A stretch of DNA of 64,000 nt from Mesorhizobium sangaii (GCF_014207355.1 NZ_JACHEF010000004.1:372001-436000); one strand, 5' to 3'. Shown: positions 36,073-45,522, counted from the stretch's first letter. A program made the numbers and translations. The notes: generated by a model from the letters alone, not told the origin.

Positions 36073-36723
36073 TTACTCAGGTTCGAATTGGGCAGCGATC
36101 TCATCGCGGCAGGGCTGATCACCAGACTTACAAGCCTCGTCTTGTGCCCGGGTAAGTGCGTTTTTGAAAAGATCATAACCGGACCAAAGCTGGAGGGTCT
36201 GGCTATCTGTTTCCAAGATCACCTGCTTCATCTTTTTTCCAATTGTATCGACCTGAACGACTTCTGTCCCGTGTGGGATCACGTAGCAGTCCTGTAATTG
36301 GAATGCCAGATCGCTGCGACCGGCAGAGATCAGGTTCTGGTATTTGCCGTAATCGTCTGGAAATTGACAGGCTGGCACGTCATAGAGCGCTTGCTGCTTC
36401 AAATAGTTATATTTTTTCTTACCATTGCTCGACAGTTGTGGGTCTGAGGGTTTCGGAGGCTCAACATGTGGCCCGGCATTCGCGTCCGCTTCGCCCGATA
36501 GGTCAGTTATGTCGGCATTGGTTGTGTCGCTATTCGGGGCAGACTGACGTCCGGCCAAGTGCTTCCCGACTAAGTTGGTCGCTACAAAGGCTAATGGCCC
36601 TGCCGAGCCCACCGCTACGATGACAAACAGTTTCCGGGCGACGTCTGGCTTGGCCAGTGCTTTGATTGCCAACGCTACGAGAGCCAGCAGGACCAGGAAC
36701 TGCCCAATAGATAGCCCGCCCAT
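36073..36723 (-). CDS. Membrane-anchored hypothetical protein
   Basis: 216 residues from ATG 36723, which has GGAGAGGGAC before it. Two hydrophobic stretches near the start (IGQFLVLLALVALAIKALA and LFVIVAVGSAGPLAFVATNL) and then an extracytoplasmic or cytoplasmic soluble part with two Cys (DVPACQF, QDCYVIPH) and two more near the end (DEACKSGDQPCRDE). No domain recognised. Divergent from the XRE gene at 36923. Confidence 0.6.
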   Translation of the reverse strand: MGGLSIGQFLVLLALVALAIKALAKPDVARKLFVIVAVGSAGPLAFVATNLVGKHLAGRQSAPNSDTTNADITDLSGEADANAGPHVEPPKPSDPQLSSNGKKKYNYLKQQALYDVPACQFPDDYGKYQNLISAGRSDLAFQLQDCYVIPHGTEVVQVDTIGKKMKQVILETDSQTLQLWSGYDLFKNALTRAQDEACKSGDQPCRDEIAAQFEPE

Positions 36724-36922
36724 GTCCCTCTCCGACGAAACACCGGGAATGCCAACGATGCGCAAACCCAACCGGCCTATATGCTGAATTGCTAAACCCC
36801 AGCAAAATAGTAGCTGACTTGCGGTTTCTTGCAAACAGATTGCAAGTTCTTAGAAAACTAAAGGCAACCGCCCCTAAAGCGAGCGGTCAGCCGCCTCTAC
36901 ACCTGACGGTGTGGAGAAGCGG

Positions 36923-37258
36923 ATGGAAGACCTTCGGAAGCGGTTCGGACGGCTGGTAATGGCGCACCGCAAACGCGCCGGATACACACAAGAACAACTG
37001 GCCGAAAGGGCTGGCGTCAGCATCGACACGATCTCCAAGATCGAGGTCGGTGCTACGGGCGCTCGTTTCCCGATGATCGAAAAGATTGCAGCCGCGCTGG
37101 GGGTTGATCCCGCCGAGCTATTCAGCCCTGAAATCCCGTCAGGAGCTTTGCGGCGCGGTCCGCTGCTAGAGCTGACAACACGCTTGGCCGCTCTATCCGA
37201 AAATGATCTTCAATGGATCAAAGGCGTCATCGAAGCGGCTCTTAGAAACAAGACCTGA
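36923..37258 (+). CDS. XRE-family helix-turn-helix regulator
   Basis: 111 residues from ATG 36923, with GGAG six bases upstream. HTH: HRKRAGYTQEQLAERAGVSI, then DTISKIEVGATGARFPMIEK. This is the size and shape of restriction-modification controller proteins and phage repressors. The C-terminal part (ALSENDLQWIKGVIEAALRN) may dimerise. Regulator of neighbouring defence genes is an inference. It is the only regulator in element 1 that could bind the repeated palindrome at 35995 and 46858. Confidence 0.85.
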   Translation: MEDLRKRFGRLVMAHRKRAGYTQEQLAERAGVSIDTISKIEVGATGARFPMIEKIAAALGVDPAELFSPEIPSGALRRGPLLELTTRLAALSENDLQWIKGVIEAALRNKT

Positions 37259-37458
37259 AAACGGGTCGGGTTGGACCGTCAAAAGCGCATTCGAAAGGGT
37301 TTAAAAGCCCATGGAGACGTTTCGACGTCGGGATGAAGATCGTGGCGTCCGGCAGACAAAGAGGGCGTCTTTGGCTTTGGCTTGTTCGGCGGACTTCCCC
37401 CTTGCGACGGTCGTCCTGAATAATCACTGTACGGGTGGTGTCGGAACAGCGGAAGCCC

Positions 37459-38178
37459 ATGAGAACAAACGTGCGTCCAACGAAACCCACAAAGCGGCAG
37501 AGAACTCGTTGTGGTCTGTGTGGCAAACGCCGCCTGACCACGGAGGAGCATGTCGTTCCAAAGAACCTTTACGCACCCACGAGGAGACGGGGCAAAACCC
37601 ACTGGATTGTCATCGCGGCGTGTTCGGAATGTAACAACGGAACCACGGATGACGACGTCCATCTCAGGTTCGTCCTCGCTCTCGCCGGGCAGTCAAATCA
37701 GGCGGTGAAAGAACTTTGGGAAACGAAGATCACCGGCAGCCTTAGGCGACGCGATGGGTTGAGGCGCGCTCAGGATGTATATGCCATCATGAGGCCCGTC
37801 TCAGGCTCGACCGATCATATGATCTATCCAGCTAACGATCCGCGCGTTCTAAAAAGCGTGCGAAAGATCGTTCGGGGCTTAGCTAGACACCACGGCTTAC
37901 CTTGGCCGGTCCATGACGCTCAGGTCATCGCGGACGTGTTGCGAGGGCCAGAACTCTTAGACGTAGTGTCGGACGGCTTTTCTTATGGTCATGTCCAATC
38001 CGATATCTTCGAGTACCACTACCTTCCTGTGGTCGGGGAAGAAGGTTTGCATTCCGTGTGGTTTATTCACTTCTTCGAACGGACGACCTTTAGAGCTGTC
38101 GTGTTCCAAACGGTAGAGGATTGTCAGCGTGCCTGGGCAACGGCGCTTGATGCCGCCCCAATCCGCCAGCACTCCTAG
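37459..38178 (+). CDS. HNH-like zinc-binding protein
   Basis: 239 residues from ATG 37459 (GGAAG upstream; GTG 37435 is possible). Residues 18-64 hold CGLCGKRRLTTEEHVVPKNL and ACSECNNG: CxxC, a His pair region (EEHVVP) and a second CxxC, the layout of HNH endonucleases that bind one structural zinc. The C-terminal 170 residues are unfamiliar. Overlaps the convergent HNH gene by four bases (38175-38178). A nuclease role in defence is inferred. Confidence 0.65.
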   Translation: MRTNVRPTKPTKRQRTRCGLCGKRRLTTEEHVVPKNLYAPTRRRGKTHWIVIAACSECNNGTTDDDVHLRFVLALAGQSNQAVKELWETKITGSLRRRDGLRRAQDVYAIMRPVSGSTDHMIYPANDPRVLKSVRKIVRGLARHHGLPWPVHDAQVIADVLRGPELLDVVSDGFSYGHVQSDIFEYHYLPVVGEEGLHSVWFIHFFERTTFRAVVFQTVEDCQRAWATALDAAPIRQHS

Positions 38179-39098
38179 CCTAAGTATCGGCCCTCATTGT
38201 GCCATCGAAGGGCGGCAGCGTCCGGTTGCGCAGCTTGGCTCGCAGGCAGCGTAATCTCTGAACCGTGTAGTTCGTAGTAATGCCGCCCGTTCTCGAACTC
38301 TTCCCGGATACGGCGGCTGACCTCGAAACGGTGATCAGATGTGACCGTTACATAACCTTGGTCAAAGAGGCTGTGGATGTCGCGGCGCATGAGGATGCCA
38401 TTGCTTGGGGAATGCTCCCCGCCATCCGCGTATGGCCGTATATGGGCGGCTTCTAAGGCCGGGAGGGTGCGCTCCTTCGTGATCGCGCAGCGCCTGCCAT
38501 ATAGGTCCGTTACGACCAGTCGAAAGGCCCCCTGACCGAGACGCGGACGGATCAACGTCGGTTGCCCGTAACGTGCCTGCTCCTCCGCAAGGAAATGTGG
38601 ATCAACCAAATGGGTCATAGCGGCCTGTGCGGCCTCCCATAGCGCTTTCCCTTCTGGTTCCGCAGTATCATAGCCACGGAGGCTGACGATGTTCGGTGAC
38701 CACGATGCGGGCGGAGAGAACCACTGACTTTCTGGGAGAAAGAAAGGCTGTGTGAGGATGCGGCATCCTATTTCTATCGGGCCTGCCGTCGCCGGATCGA
38801 CTTTGCGGTAGCGCAAGATGCGAGACCGCATCTCTGTAAGGCTGAGGACGCCGTTCGCGTTCCCGAATGCTTCCCATGCAAGCGACAGGGGCATGATGGT
38901 CGCGGAGGCAAAGACACCGCCGCCAACAATCATGTTGATTGGGGCGTGGAGCTTGAACAAGAACAACTCGCCAGGTTGCAATGCTCGGAAGGCTTTTGGA
39001 GATGGCGACCAAAAGTTGACCTCGGCAAGATCGGGTAGGCGACACAGCTGGGTGAACCAGTCGCCATCTGTCACCGCCACCACGATCTTGATGCCCAT
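38175..39098 (-). CDS. PUA/EVE-like plus HNH endonuclease, probable modified-DNA restriction enzyme
   Basis: 307 residues from ATG 39098 (AGGG upstream). Residues 25-100 read like an EVE/PUA-like base-reading fold: NFWSPSPKAFRALQPGELFL, FKLHAPINMIVGGGVFAS, LAWEAFGNANGVLSLTEM. Residues 190-265 are an HNH domain: LVVTDLYGRRCAITKERTLP, ALEAAHIRPYADGGEHSPSN, GILMRRDIHSLFDQGYV. EVE-HNH fusions are known in modification-dependent restriction; function here is inferred. Lies tail to tail with the 37459 gene. Confidence 0.72.
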   Translation of the reverse strand: MGIKIVVAVTDGDWFTQLCRLPDLAEVNFWSPSPKAFRALQPGELFLFKLHAPINMIVGGGVFASATIMPLSLAWEAFGNANGVLSLTEMRSRILRYRKVDPATAGPIEIGCRILTQPFFLPESQWFSPPASWSPNIVSLRGYDTAEPEGKALWEAAQAAMTHLVDPHFLAEEQARYGQPTLIRPRLGQGAFRLVVTDLYGRRCAITKERTLPALEAAHIRPYADGGEHSPSNGILMRRDIHSLFDQGYVTVTSDHRFEVSRRIREEFENGRHYYELHGSEITLPASQAAQPDAAALRWHNEGRYLG

Positions 39099-39202
39099 TT
39101 GCCGCCCTTTTCGCCTCCGAACGCCATGCCGCCTATTAAAAAAAATCCGACGCGTTTCGAGAATGATGGGGGCCGCCAGGGATACTCGCCGAATTCATGC
39201 CA

Positions 39203-40738
39203 TTATCCCCAAACAATCAAGTACTGGGCACCGACGTGTCTCGCACAGCTACGCGCATAACTCTCTAAAGTGTCGCTGCCAGCACCTTCTAGAAATCCTT
39301 GCTTTGTCGTTGTCGCCTGCAAGACGTGCTGTCCCGCCTGATCTCGTATCATGGTCATCTCCGTGACCGAGCAATACATGAGTTCGGCGCTACCTAGACG
39401 GAGTGATTGAGCTACAATTCCAGTCATTGGCTCGCCAATGAGGTCTTCAGAGCGTTCCGTCAGATCATCGAGTTTTAGTGTGAAGAGGGTGCCGATTTCA
39501 TCTACCAGGGCGACACAGCGGGCGACGTGTGCATCAGCCATTTCGATATCAGAAATACAGAATTCGATGTCTGACATTCCAACCCGGTCGATCACGCTCA
39601 ACATTCGATTTACCGCGCGCAATAAGACTCGAAGCCAATCAGCAAAGGCTTGGTTAGCATTCGTGTTGGCGAAGATTTCAACTCCAAAAAGCTTCGTCCC
39701 GTCGTGGGCGTATAAGTCAAAGCAGAATTGATCCGAGAAAAGTATGTCAAGCGCTCGTGCAACCTCCTTCCACCATGACAGCGATTTCACCTCCGAGTTA
39801 AGGTCGGCAACAGTAAAATTGAGAGTACCAGCAAGGTTGATATCGAGGGTGACGGGATGCAAAGCCACAAGGAACCGCGAAGCAGACTTGACAGGTGGAA
39901 TTATCAAATGGCCTTCCCTCACTACAGGCACTCCGTTGCGGGTGTACCGAAGGAAAATCTTGCACTTGGGTCCCCCTGTTGGCTTGAATGACATTATGCC
40001 AGGACCCGAAAATTGCGGCCCAAATGGCCTCTGAAAGCCAAATCTCTCCTCAATAGTCGAGAACGAAGTGACATGCAGGGGTGCCAACCCCAGGAAGCCG
40101 TCAATCAGTTCCTTCCCGTCTTTTCCCTGAATGGTGACTTTGATTTGAACAGGACTATCTGAATAGCCTGCAGTTTCAATTTGCTTGCGCTTCGCCTCTG
40201 CATAATCGCCGCCCGCAGCGTAGGCTTGGGATAACTCCTGAACACGTGCGAAAAATGCATGCGGCTCCATGGGCACATCATACCAGTCAGTTCCTTCTGT
40301 GAAGGTCACCTTCTGGCTTCTTATCGGCTTTCCCTTGGTGCTCTCCGCAGTCAATCTCTTCAATACTTGGTTGAGCGGCCCATCCCCAAGATGTATCAAA
40401 AATGCTTTCTCAACAGAGAGGTCAGAGCGAAATTTCATCACAAATATGAAAGAGGGTTCGGCAGTTTTTGCCAGACGCTCCATTGATAGCAAGTGGGCAG
40501 AAAAACTCTTCCTATCTGCCCACATCGATTTCACTTGAAAGTTGTATGCCGGCAGAGCCGGTCTTTTGTCTGGATAGGTTTTTGTGTCCAGATATTTATT
40601 AGGGAACTCGACCCGATAGTCCCAACCGGTTCGGTCTCGCATCGATTTGTTCACGACGAGACCAAATGGAGTGCAGAGCGACGGGAAGAGGCCTTCGCCG
40701 TGCTCCCCGAGTTCGTCGGAATTCAGTTGCCTGGTCAT
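39203..40738 (-). CDS. DUF4365-like PD-(D/E)XK nuclease
   Basis: 511 residues. The N terminus matches the DUF4365 type: GEHGEGLFPSLCTPFGL with the first acid, GWDYRVEF, and FQVKSMW (the D...QVK catalytic pattern). The rest, about 400 residues, is unrecognised and probably a target-binding or effector region. It is the last of a three-gene minus-strand run; its ATG (40736-40738) overlaps the stop of the preceding gene as ATGA. Together with the HNH-RecQ gene it is a candidate defence operon. Confidence 0.68.
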   Translation of the reverse strand: MTRQLNSDELGEHGEGLFPSLCTPFGLVVNKSMRDRTGWDYRVEFPNKYLDTKTYPDKRPALPAYNFQVKSMWADRKSFSAHLLSMERLAKTAEPSFIFVMKFRSDLSVEKAFLIHLGDGPLNQVLKRLTAESTKGKPIRSQKVTFTEGTDWYDVPMEPHAFFARVQELSQAYAAGGDYAEAKRKQIETAGYSDSPVQIKVTIQGKDGKELIDGFLGLAPLHVTSFSTIEERFGFQRPFGPQFSGPGIMSFKPTGGPKCKIFLRYTRNGVPVVREGHLIIPPVKSASRFLVALHPVTLDINLAGTLNFTVADLNSEVKSLSWWKEVARALDILFSDQFCFDLYAHDGTKLFGVEIFANTNANQAFADWLRVLLRAVNRMLSVIDRVGMSDIEFCISDIEMADAHVARCVALVDEIGTLFTLKLDDLTERSEDLIGEPMTGIVAQSLRLGSAELMYCSVTEMTMIRDQAGQHVLQATTTKQGFLEGAGSDTLESYARSCARHVGAQYLIVWG

Positions 40739-41634
40739 GGGTGATTGAACATGCCTTCAGCCGTCTCAATTTTCTGTGTCACCCAGACGGCCAGGGCCTC
40801 CCACAGCCCTGGGTGCCTCGAGACAGAACGCGCGATGGAAATTATCGACTGATAGGATAGCGGCACTACCGTTGAAATTCCGCTCCTGGAAGGTTGGCCC
40901 AGCCCCCCCGTCCGAACTTTTTTTGCGGTCGGAAAATCCATGCCGTCTGCGAAAGCCGCAACCGCAATGGCTGGCTTGCCGTGGGTCCTTTCGAGACGGT
41001 GAGCTACCACCGCGTTTCGCATCCATTGAAAATCGTCCAGCACGAAAGGACACGGGATCAAATCCTCGGTGGCATCGATGCCAAAAATTTCGGGGATGCT
41101 CTCCCAATATCGGATACCCTTAGCGGTCAATGCACAGCGGGCGACCCTGTCATTGACTGCGTTCCTCTGCACAACATAGCTACCATTGCACTGTCGAATA
41201 CCCCGATTTGCCCCGGCAGCGAGTGGTTTGGTTTGGCTGCAACGACCACCGGGTTCTGTGAACTTGGCTTCGATTACAATGATGGAGCGCTCCCCAAACG
41301 CTATTGCATCAACTTGCGTCGCGCTCACTTCGCCCAATAATTCCTTGGGAGCGGACCACTCTAATTCCACGGACCAAGCACCACTGTCGGGAAGGCCGCA
41401 TGTTCGGGCGATTGCGCCTAATATTTCGTCGCGGTCTACGCTCATCTTGATTGTCCCGAAGACGTCGATTGCCAGCGCCTGTGAGGAGTGGGGCTTGTCC
41501 GTTTGGGCGCGATTGCCGCGGTTTCTGTCGCGGTGCCATGGGAACGAATGCCAATCTGATATCGCGCCGTGGCTTGCCGGAAACAGGTTGGCCTTGATGC
41601 CTGAGATTTCCCTGTCCGACATCATGTCCGGCAT
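40735..41634 (-). CDS. PD-(D/E)XK nuclease, PGN_0703-like
   Basis: 299 residues. ATGs at 41634, 41625 and 41622 are possible starts; the N-terminal part with PHSSQALAIDVFGTI belongs to the family, so the gene does begin this far up. Catalytic core: VELEWSAPKELLGE, QVDAIAFGERSI, IVIEAKFTEPGG, the E...D...ExK arrangement. A later Cys-containing segment may bind metal. Follows the RecQ gene by nine bases and overlaps the DUF4365-like gene by four, so all three are one transcript. Confidence 0.72.
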   Translation of the reverse strand: MPDMMSDREISGIKANLFPASHGAISDWHSFPWHRDRNRGNRAQTDKPHSSQALAIDVFGTIKMSVDRDEILGAIARTCGLPDSGAWSVELEWSAPKELLGEVSATQVDAIAFGERSIIVIEAKFTEPGGRCSQTKPLAAGANRGIRQCNGSYVVQRNAVNDRVARCALTAKGIRYWESIPEIFGIDATEDLIPCPFVLDDFQWMRNAVVAHRLERTHGKPAIAVAAFADGMDFPTAKKVRTGGLGQPSRSGISTVVPLSYQSIISIARSVSRHPGLWEALAVWVTQKIETAEGMFNHP

Positions 41635-41643
41635 CCAACTGAC

Positions 41644-43335
41644 CTAGCCCCCGACAATTCTGGCTACATAGCCGTATTTGCCTCGCTTCTTGATTTCTTC
41701 CGCATTGCAGCAATCGCAGCAAGCCGTCAGCCGCACCTTTTTGACCCGCCCGGCGAACACCCATTCGAGTATGCGTTCCGAAACGGGTGGCCTTCTCATG
41801 GCTTTGTCACCCTCAAAATAGCTTGTGATAGAGCGACGGAAGCAGGAGGCAGAGCGAAGCATGTCCGCAACTTGATCGATCTGACGACAGCGTTGTTCGA
41901 GCATTGCTTCGCGGTCCCCTTGATCAAGACCGGACCCTTCTACTGTCTTCTCAGCCATGAATTTTAGTCGATTGGCATCACGGCTCGATCTCTGACCGTC
42001 GTGGAAAATCGCCGATACTGAAGGCTTGCCATCCCGACCAGCTCGCCCAAATTCCTGCAGCAAGTCTTCTACCGAAGCCGACTGTTGCCAATGGATGACC
42101 AGGCGAACGTTCGGAATGTCGAGGCCCATGCCGAATGCGTTGGTGCAAATTATCTGTTCGACCGCCGGTTTGCTCTGACCAACGAAGCGTTTTACCAGTT
42201 CTTGGCGGTCCCATGCCGTGCCAAGTCGAGAGTGATAGAGGGGGATTTCGATCCCCATCCCGGCAAGGGCAATTTGTAGCTCTTCGCCGACCCGAACCGA
42301 TGGCACAAAGATCATTGCATTCTGGCCCCTGAGTTGTGGAAGCCGCAACAGCGCTGCGATTTCCTCACCCCGCTGGTCAGGCGGACACCTCAATCTCAGG
42401 AAAGCGATGTTTGGCCGATCAACATCGCGGACGAAGACCGTTGCGTCGGGAATTCCTAGCGATGCCAGAATACGCTGCTGCATCTCGCGTCCTGCGGTTG
42501 CCGTGAATGCAAGAACTGGCGGGGACCCCAGCTTCTCGCGGACCTCACGCAAGCGCCCATACTCTGGCCGAAAGTCCCGGCCCCACTGGTCTATGCAGTG
42601 CGCTTCGTCCACAACCAGAAATGTGGGTACACTCCGTTTCAGTCGCTCACGCTCATCCTGGTTGCGGACAAAGAACCGCTCCGGCGCAATGTAAAGCAGC
42701 TTTACGGCGTTGCGCGCCAACAGCGAAAAACGTGCCTGTTTCTCCTCGCCGCTGAGGTCGCTGTTGATGAACGTGGCGGGGACTTTCTTTTTGAGTAGAT
42801 CGGAAACTTGCTCCGACATGAGCGTCTTTAGCGGGGAAACGACTATCGACAGCCCACGCCGGAGAACGGCTGGGAGTTGGAAGCAAAGCGTTTTGCCCGA
42901 TCCCGTCGGGCTGACGACCAGCACCGAGTTTCCGGCTAACGCGGCCAAAACGATAGGCAACTGCCCGCTCCGAAAACGCTGCAAGCCAAACAGCCGAAGC
43001 GCCGGGCCAAAGTTGCCGCTCGCTTCCGAGATTGCACCCTCTCGGTCAAGCCAGCGCGCAATTGCAACAGCCCATCGTTCCAACGCGCGACGGGCCAATC
43101 CTCCAGCAAGATTTGGATGATGGCTGGCGTGACATCCGTCGCAGAGCGTGACTAGGTTCGATAGTTCATCTGAGCCGCCCATAGATCGCGGGAGCAGGTG
43201 ATGGACATCTGCCTCGCGCGATTTGAGTTCGCAACCACATGATACGCATCGATAGCCGTCGCGCTCGAGCACTTGACGGCGTACACCGACCCAATGATCC
43301 GACGCGATGTTCAGCCGCTCCCCCCGCTCTTCCAT
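41644..43335 (-). CDS. HNH endonuclease-RecQ helicase fusion
   Basis: 563 residues from ATG 43335; the frame is open to 43629, but the extra part is low-complexity and crosses an unlikely region. HNH: RQVLERDGYRCVSCGCELKS, DVHHLLPRSMGG, SNLVTLCDGCHASHHPN. Helicase: Walker A SPTGSGKT, VVDEAHCIDQWGRDFRPEY (Walker B and RecQ loop), FTATAG, GMGLDIPNVR, QEFGRAGRDGKPS. The C terminus has a Cys-rich end (ACCDCCNAEEI). RecQ proteins lack HNH in housekeeping roles, so the fusion points to phage or plasmid defence. First gene of a three-gene operon; start not certain. Confidence 0.82.
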   Translation of the reverse strand: MEERGERLNIASDHWVGVRRQVLERDGYRCVSCGCELKSREADVHHLLPRSMGGSDELSNLVTLCDGCHASHHPNLAGGLARRALERWAVAIARWLDREGAISEASGNFGPALRLFGLQRFRSGQLPIVLAALAGNSVLVVSPTGSGKTLCFQLPAVLRRGLSIVVSPLKTLMSEQVSDLLKKKVPATFINSDLSGEEKQARFSLLARNAVKLLYIAPERFFVRNQDERERLKRSVPTFLVVDEAHCIDQWGRDFRPEYGRLREVREKLGSPPVLAFTATAGREMQQRILASLGIPDATVFVRDVDRPNIAFLRLRCPPDQRGEEIAALLRLPQLRGQNAMIFVPSVRVGEELQIALAGMGIEIPLYHSRLGTAWDRQELVKRFVGQSKPAVEQIICTNAFGMGLDIPNVRLVIHWQQSASVEDLLQEFGRAGRDGKPSVSAIFHDGQRSSRDANRLKFMAEKTVEGSGLDQGDREAMLEQRCRQIDQVADMLRSASCFRRSITSYFEGDKAMRRPPVSERILEWVFAGRVKKVRLTACCDCCNAEEIKKRGKYGYVARIVGG

Positions 43336-43481
43336 TGAAGAATAGCGGACCAACGGTTGTTCGCCAACTCCACCGTCCAGCTGACATATCTTGAAACTGA
43401 CAGCAAACCCGGTCACGTTTCTCAGCGCCGAGCCAGTGTCACTGCCATACAGTTTTGCTCGGCAAATCTTAGGGGGAGCAC

Positions 43482-44525
43482 ATGAGCCTGTCTGATCTGA
43501 CCCGTTCAGCCGTTGAGTTGGCCATAGCCGAGTACGACCAGATCGGTCCCGAGCGCTTTTTGGAAAAGTATGGCTTCGGCAAGGCCCGCAAGTACTTTCT
43601 GGTCGTTGGAGATCGTGAATATCACTCAAAAGCCATTGCTGGAGCGGCTCATGGCTATATTCCCGGGCAACCTATGCCACTGCGCTCAATCGATTTCTCA
43701 GGTGGTGAAAACACTGTTGCGCACGTGCTGGGCAATCTCGGCTTTGTCGTGCGCTCCACAGAAGCAAAGCCGCGCAATCCGACTTGGTCCCGTGATGAGC
43801 TGATCCTGGCGCTCGATTTCTATATGGAGAACCCTGCCTCTCCACCGGGCAAGACCAGCAGCAAGATCGCCAAGCTGTCGGAAGAGCTAAACAAGCTGGC
43901 CGCGATCCTCGGTGTTTCGGGCGACGGCCAATTCCGCAACCCGAATGGCGTCTATATGAAGGTCATGAACTTTCGCCGCTTTGATCCTGCATTCGCTGCC
44001 GTAGGCAATTCCGGCCTGAGCCATGGTGGGCGACAGGAAGAGCTGGTCTGGAATGAGTTTTCGCAATCTTCCGGGCGACTGCACGCCGTCGCGTCCGCTA
44101 TTCGGGCTGCCATCGTAGCGGGAACCCTAAGTGAAGCCCAAACGGAACTAGGTTACATGGCGGAAGCCGAAGAAGGCCGCCTGCTAACTGTCCTGCACCA
44201 ACGAAGAGAGCGCAACAGAAAGCTGGTAGAAGCACGAAAGCAAAAAGCGCTCGATGAGACGAACGAGCTTCGTTGCGAAGCATGCGACCTTTCCTTTGGA
44301 GACCGATATGGCCCCCATGGTGATGGCTTCATCGAGGTACATCACGTCCGTCCGCTGCATACTCTACGTGAGGGCGATAAAACAGCCTTGAGCGATCTCG
44401 CATTAGTCTGCGCAAATTGTCATCGGATGATCCATCGCCGCCAGCCTTGGCTTTCGGTTAAACAAGTCAGGGCGCTGGTAAACGAGATGGCGACGGCAGC
44501 GCGCCCTCAACTCCGGTCAGTATGA
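43482..44525 (+). CDS. HNH endonuclease with ScoMcrA-like N-terminal domain
   Basis: 347 residues from ATG 43482 (GGGGGAG upstream). Residues 1-90 match the ScoMcrA head domain pattern: SAVELAIAEYDQIGPERFLE, KYGFGKARKYFLVVGDREYH, SKAIAGAAHGYIPG. The C-terminal HNH: CEACDLSFGDRYGPHGDGFI, EVHHVRPLHTL, LALVCANCHRMIHR. ScoMcrA of Streptomyces cuts phosphorothioated and 5-methylcytosine DNA; this gene probably also restricts modified DNA. It is divergent from the HNH-RecQ operon. Confidence 0.82.
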   Translation: MSLSDLTRSAVELAIAEYDQIGPERFLEKYGFGKARKYFLVVGDREYHSKAIAGAAHGYIPGQPMPLRSIDFSGGENTVAHVLGNLGFVVRSTEAKPRNPTWSRDELILALDFYMENPASPPGKTSSKIAKLSEELNKLAAILGVSGDGQFRNPNGVYMKVMNFRRFDPAFAAVGNSGLSHGGRQEELVWNEFSQSSGRLHAVASAIRAAIVAGTLSEAQTELGYMAEAEEGRLLTVLHQRRERNRKLVEARKQKALDETNELRCEACDLSFGDRYGPHGDGFIEVHHVRPLHTLREGDKTALSDLALVCANCHRMIHRRQPWLSVKQVRALVNEMATAARPQLRSV

Positions 44526-44664
44526 TTTGCGGTCAGCCGCCTCAGCGGTTGCAGGACGACCGGGGCCATTGCCCATGCATCATCATGGTGGATTATGGGT
44601 CGGCCTAATTGACGATTGAATAGAACCATCCCCACATCGCCATAGACCACATCAAGGGAACCCG

Positions 44665-44868
44665 ATGCGCGAAAGAAATCGAAAATTGATCAACTCAAAC
44701 GGTGACCGCGAACTTTGGCAGTCAGAAATCCAACAACCGGATGGCCAATGGGTAACTCTCTACCGTGGCAAAGAGTTTTTGCACGTGCAGGGCGTCAGGA
44801 AACAAACGCCAGATGACGCGGCATTCTACAGTAAGGCAGAAGCCCACGCTTGGCTGCTACAGAGCTAG
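44665..44868 (+). CDS. Small hypothetical protein
   Basis: 67 residues from ATG 44665 with AAGGGA before it. Sequence such as WQSEIQQPDGQWVTLYRGKE looks like a small beta-barrel. No family recognised. Twelve bases before the GIY-YIG gene and on the same strand, so probably part of its transcript. Confidence 0.5.
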   Translation: MRERNRKLINSNGDRELWQSEIQQPDGQWVTLYRGKEFLHVQGVRKQTPDDAAFYSKAEAHAWLLQS

Positions 44869-44880
44869 CGGTAGCGGACC

Positions 44881-45453
44881 ATGTTAAATGCTAGCGAGGT
44901 CCTGAACGAGTTGATCGAGCAAAACCCGAGCCGACTTGATGCACTGCCCCGCGAACATGGCATCTACGCGTTACGCGACCACTTCGGGGATATACGCTAC
45001 ATTGGCATCACTAAAGGCGACAAGAACGGCTTCCACGGACGCATTTTCAGCCGCCATGTGACCGGGTCGGAAGGGCGAAGTCACAAGTTTTCCCACGCCT
45101 ACAACACGGGGCGAATGTGGCGAAGTAAACGGGACCAGAGCTCCGATGCAGTTGAGGCAAAGCGACTTCGAACAGAATTCGTGCGCCGCTATTGCCGCGC
45201 ATCCTACGTAGTCGTGCCAACCAATTTGTGGAGCGATCTCTCTCGATTGGAACTTGCCGTTCAAGCCATTGTGCCGGGTGACATGTTCGCTTGGGGGAGC
45301 AAAAGGGTCTTCGACCCTTTGCTAGAACCGAAGGAATTGGTGGACGCGCTACTCAACGAACTGTGCTTCACGCCGCACCAGCGAGCCGCTATCGGACGGC
45401 AGGCAGCACTATGCGCCGCGCTAAAGCAATCAGCCCTTTCGACACGGGTCTGA
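44881..45453 (+). CDS. GIY-YIG nuclease-like protein
   Basis: 190 residues. GIY-YIG core: REHGIYALRDHFGDIRYIGI (G-I-Y and Y-I-G parts), TKG, then GRIFSRHVTGSEG with the family's Arg and His, and an acidic residue further on (LRTEFVRRYC). The C-terminal part is not recognised. These nucleases occur in homing, repair and anti-phage settings. Placement amid other nuclease genes suggests defence, inferred. Confidence 0.72.
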   Translation: MLNASEVLNELIEQNPSRLDALPREHGIYALRDHFGDIRYIGITKGDKNGFHGRIFSRHVTGSEGRSHKFSHAYNTGRMWRSKRDQSSDAVEAKRLRTEFVRRYCRASYVVVPTNLWSDLSRLELAVQAIVPGDMFAWGSKRVFDPLLEPKELVDALLNELCFTPHQRAAIGRQAALCAALKQSALSTRV

Positions 45454-45522
45454 AGCAAGGGGTGCGCCTTATCTGCGCAGGCCAGAGACGGCGCCGACCA
45501 GAGACTACGAGCCATTGCGCTG

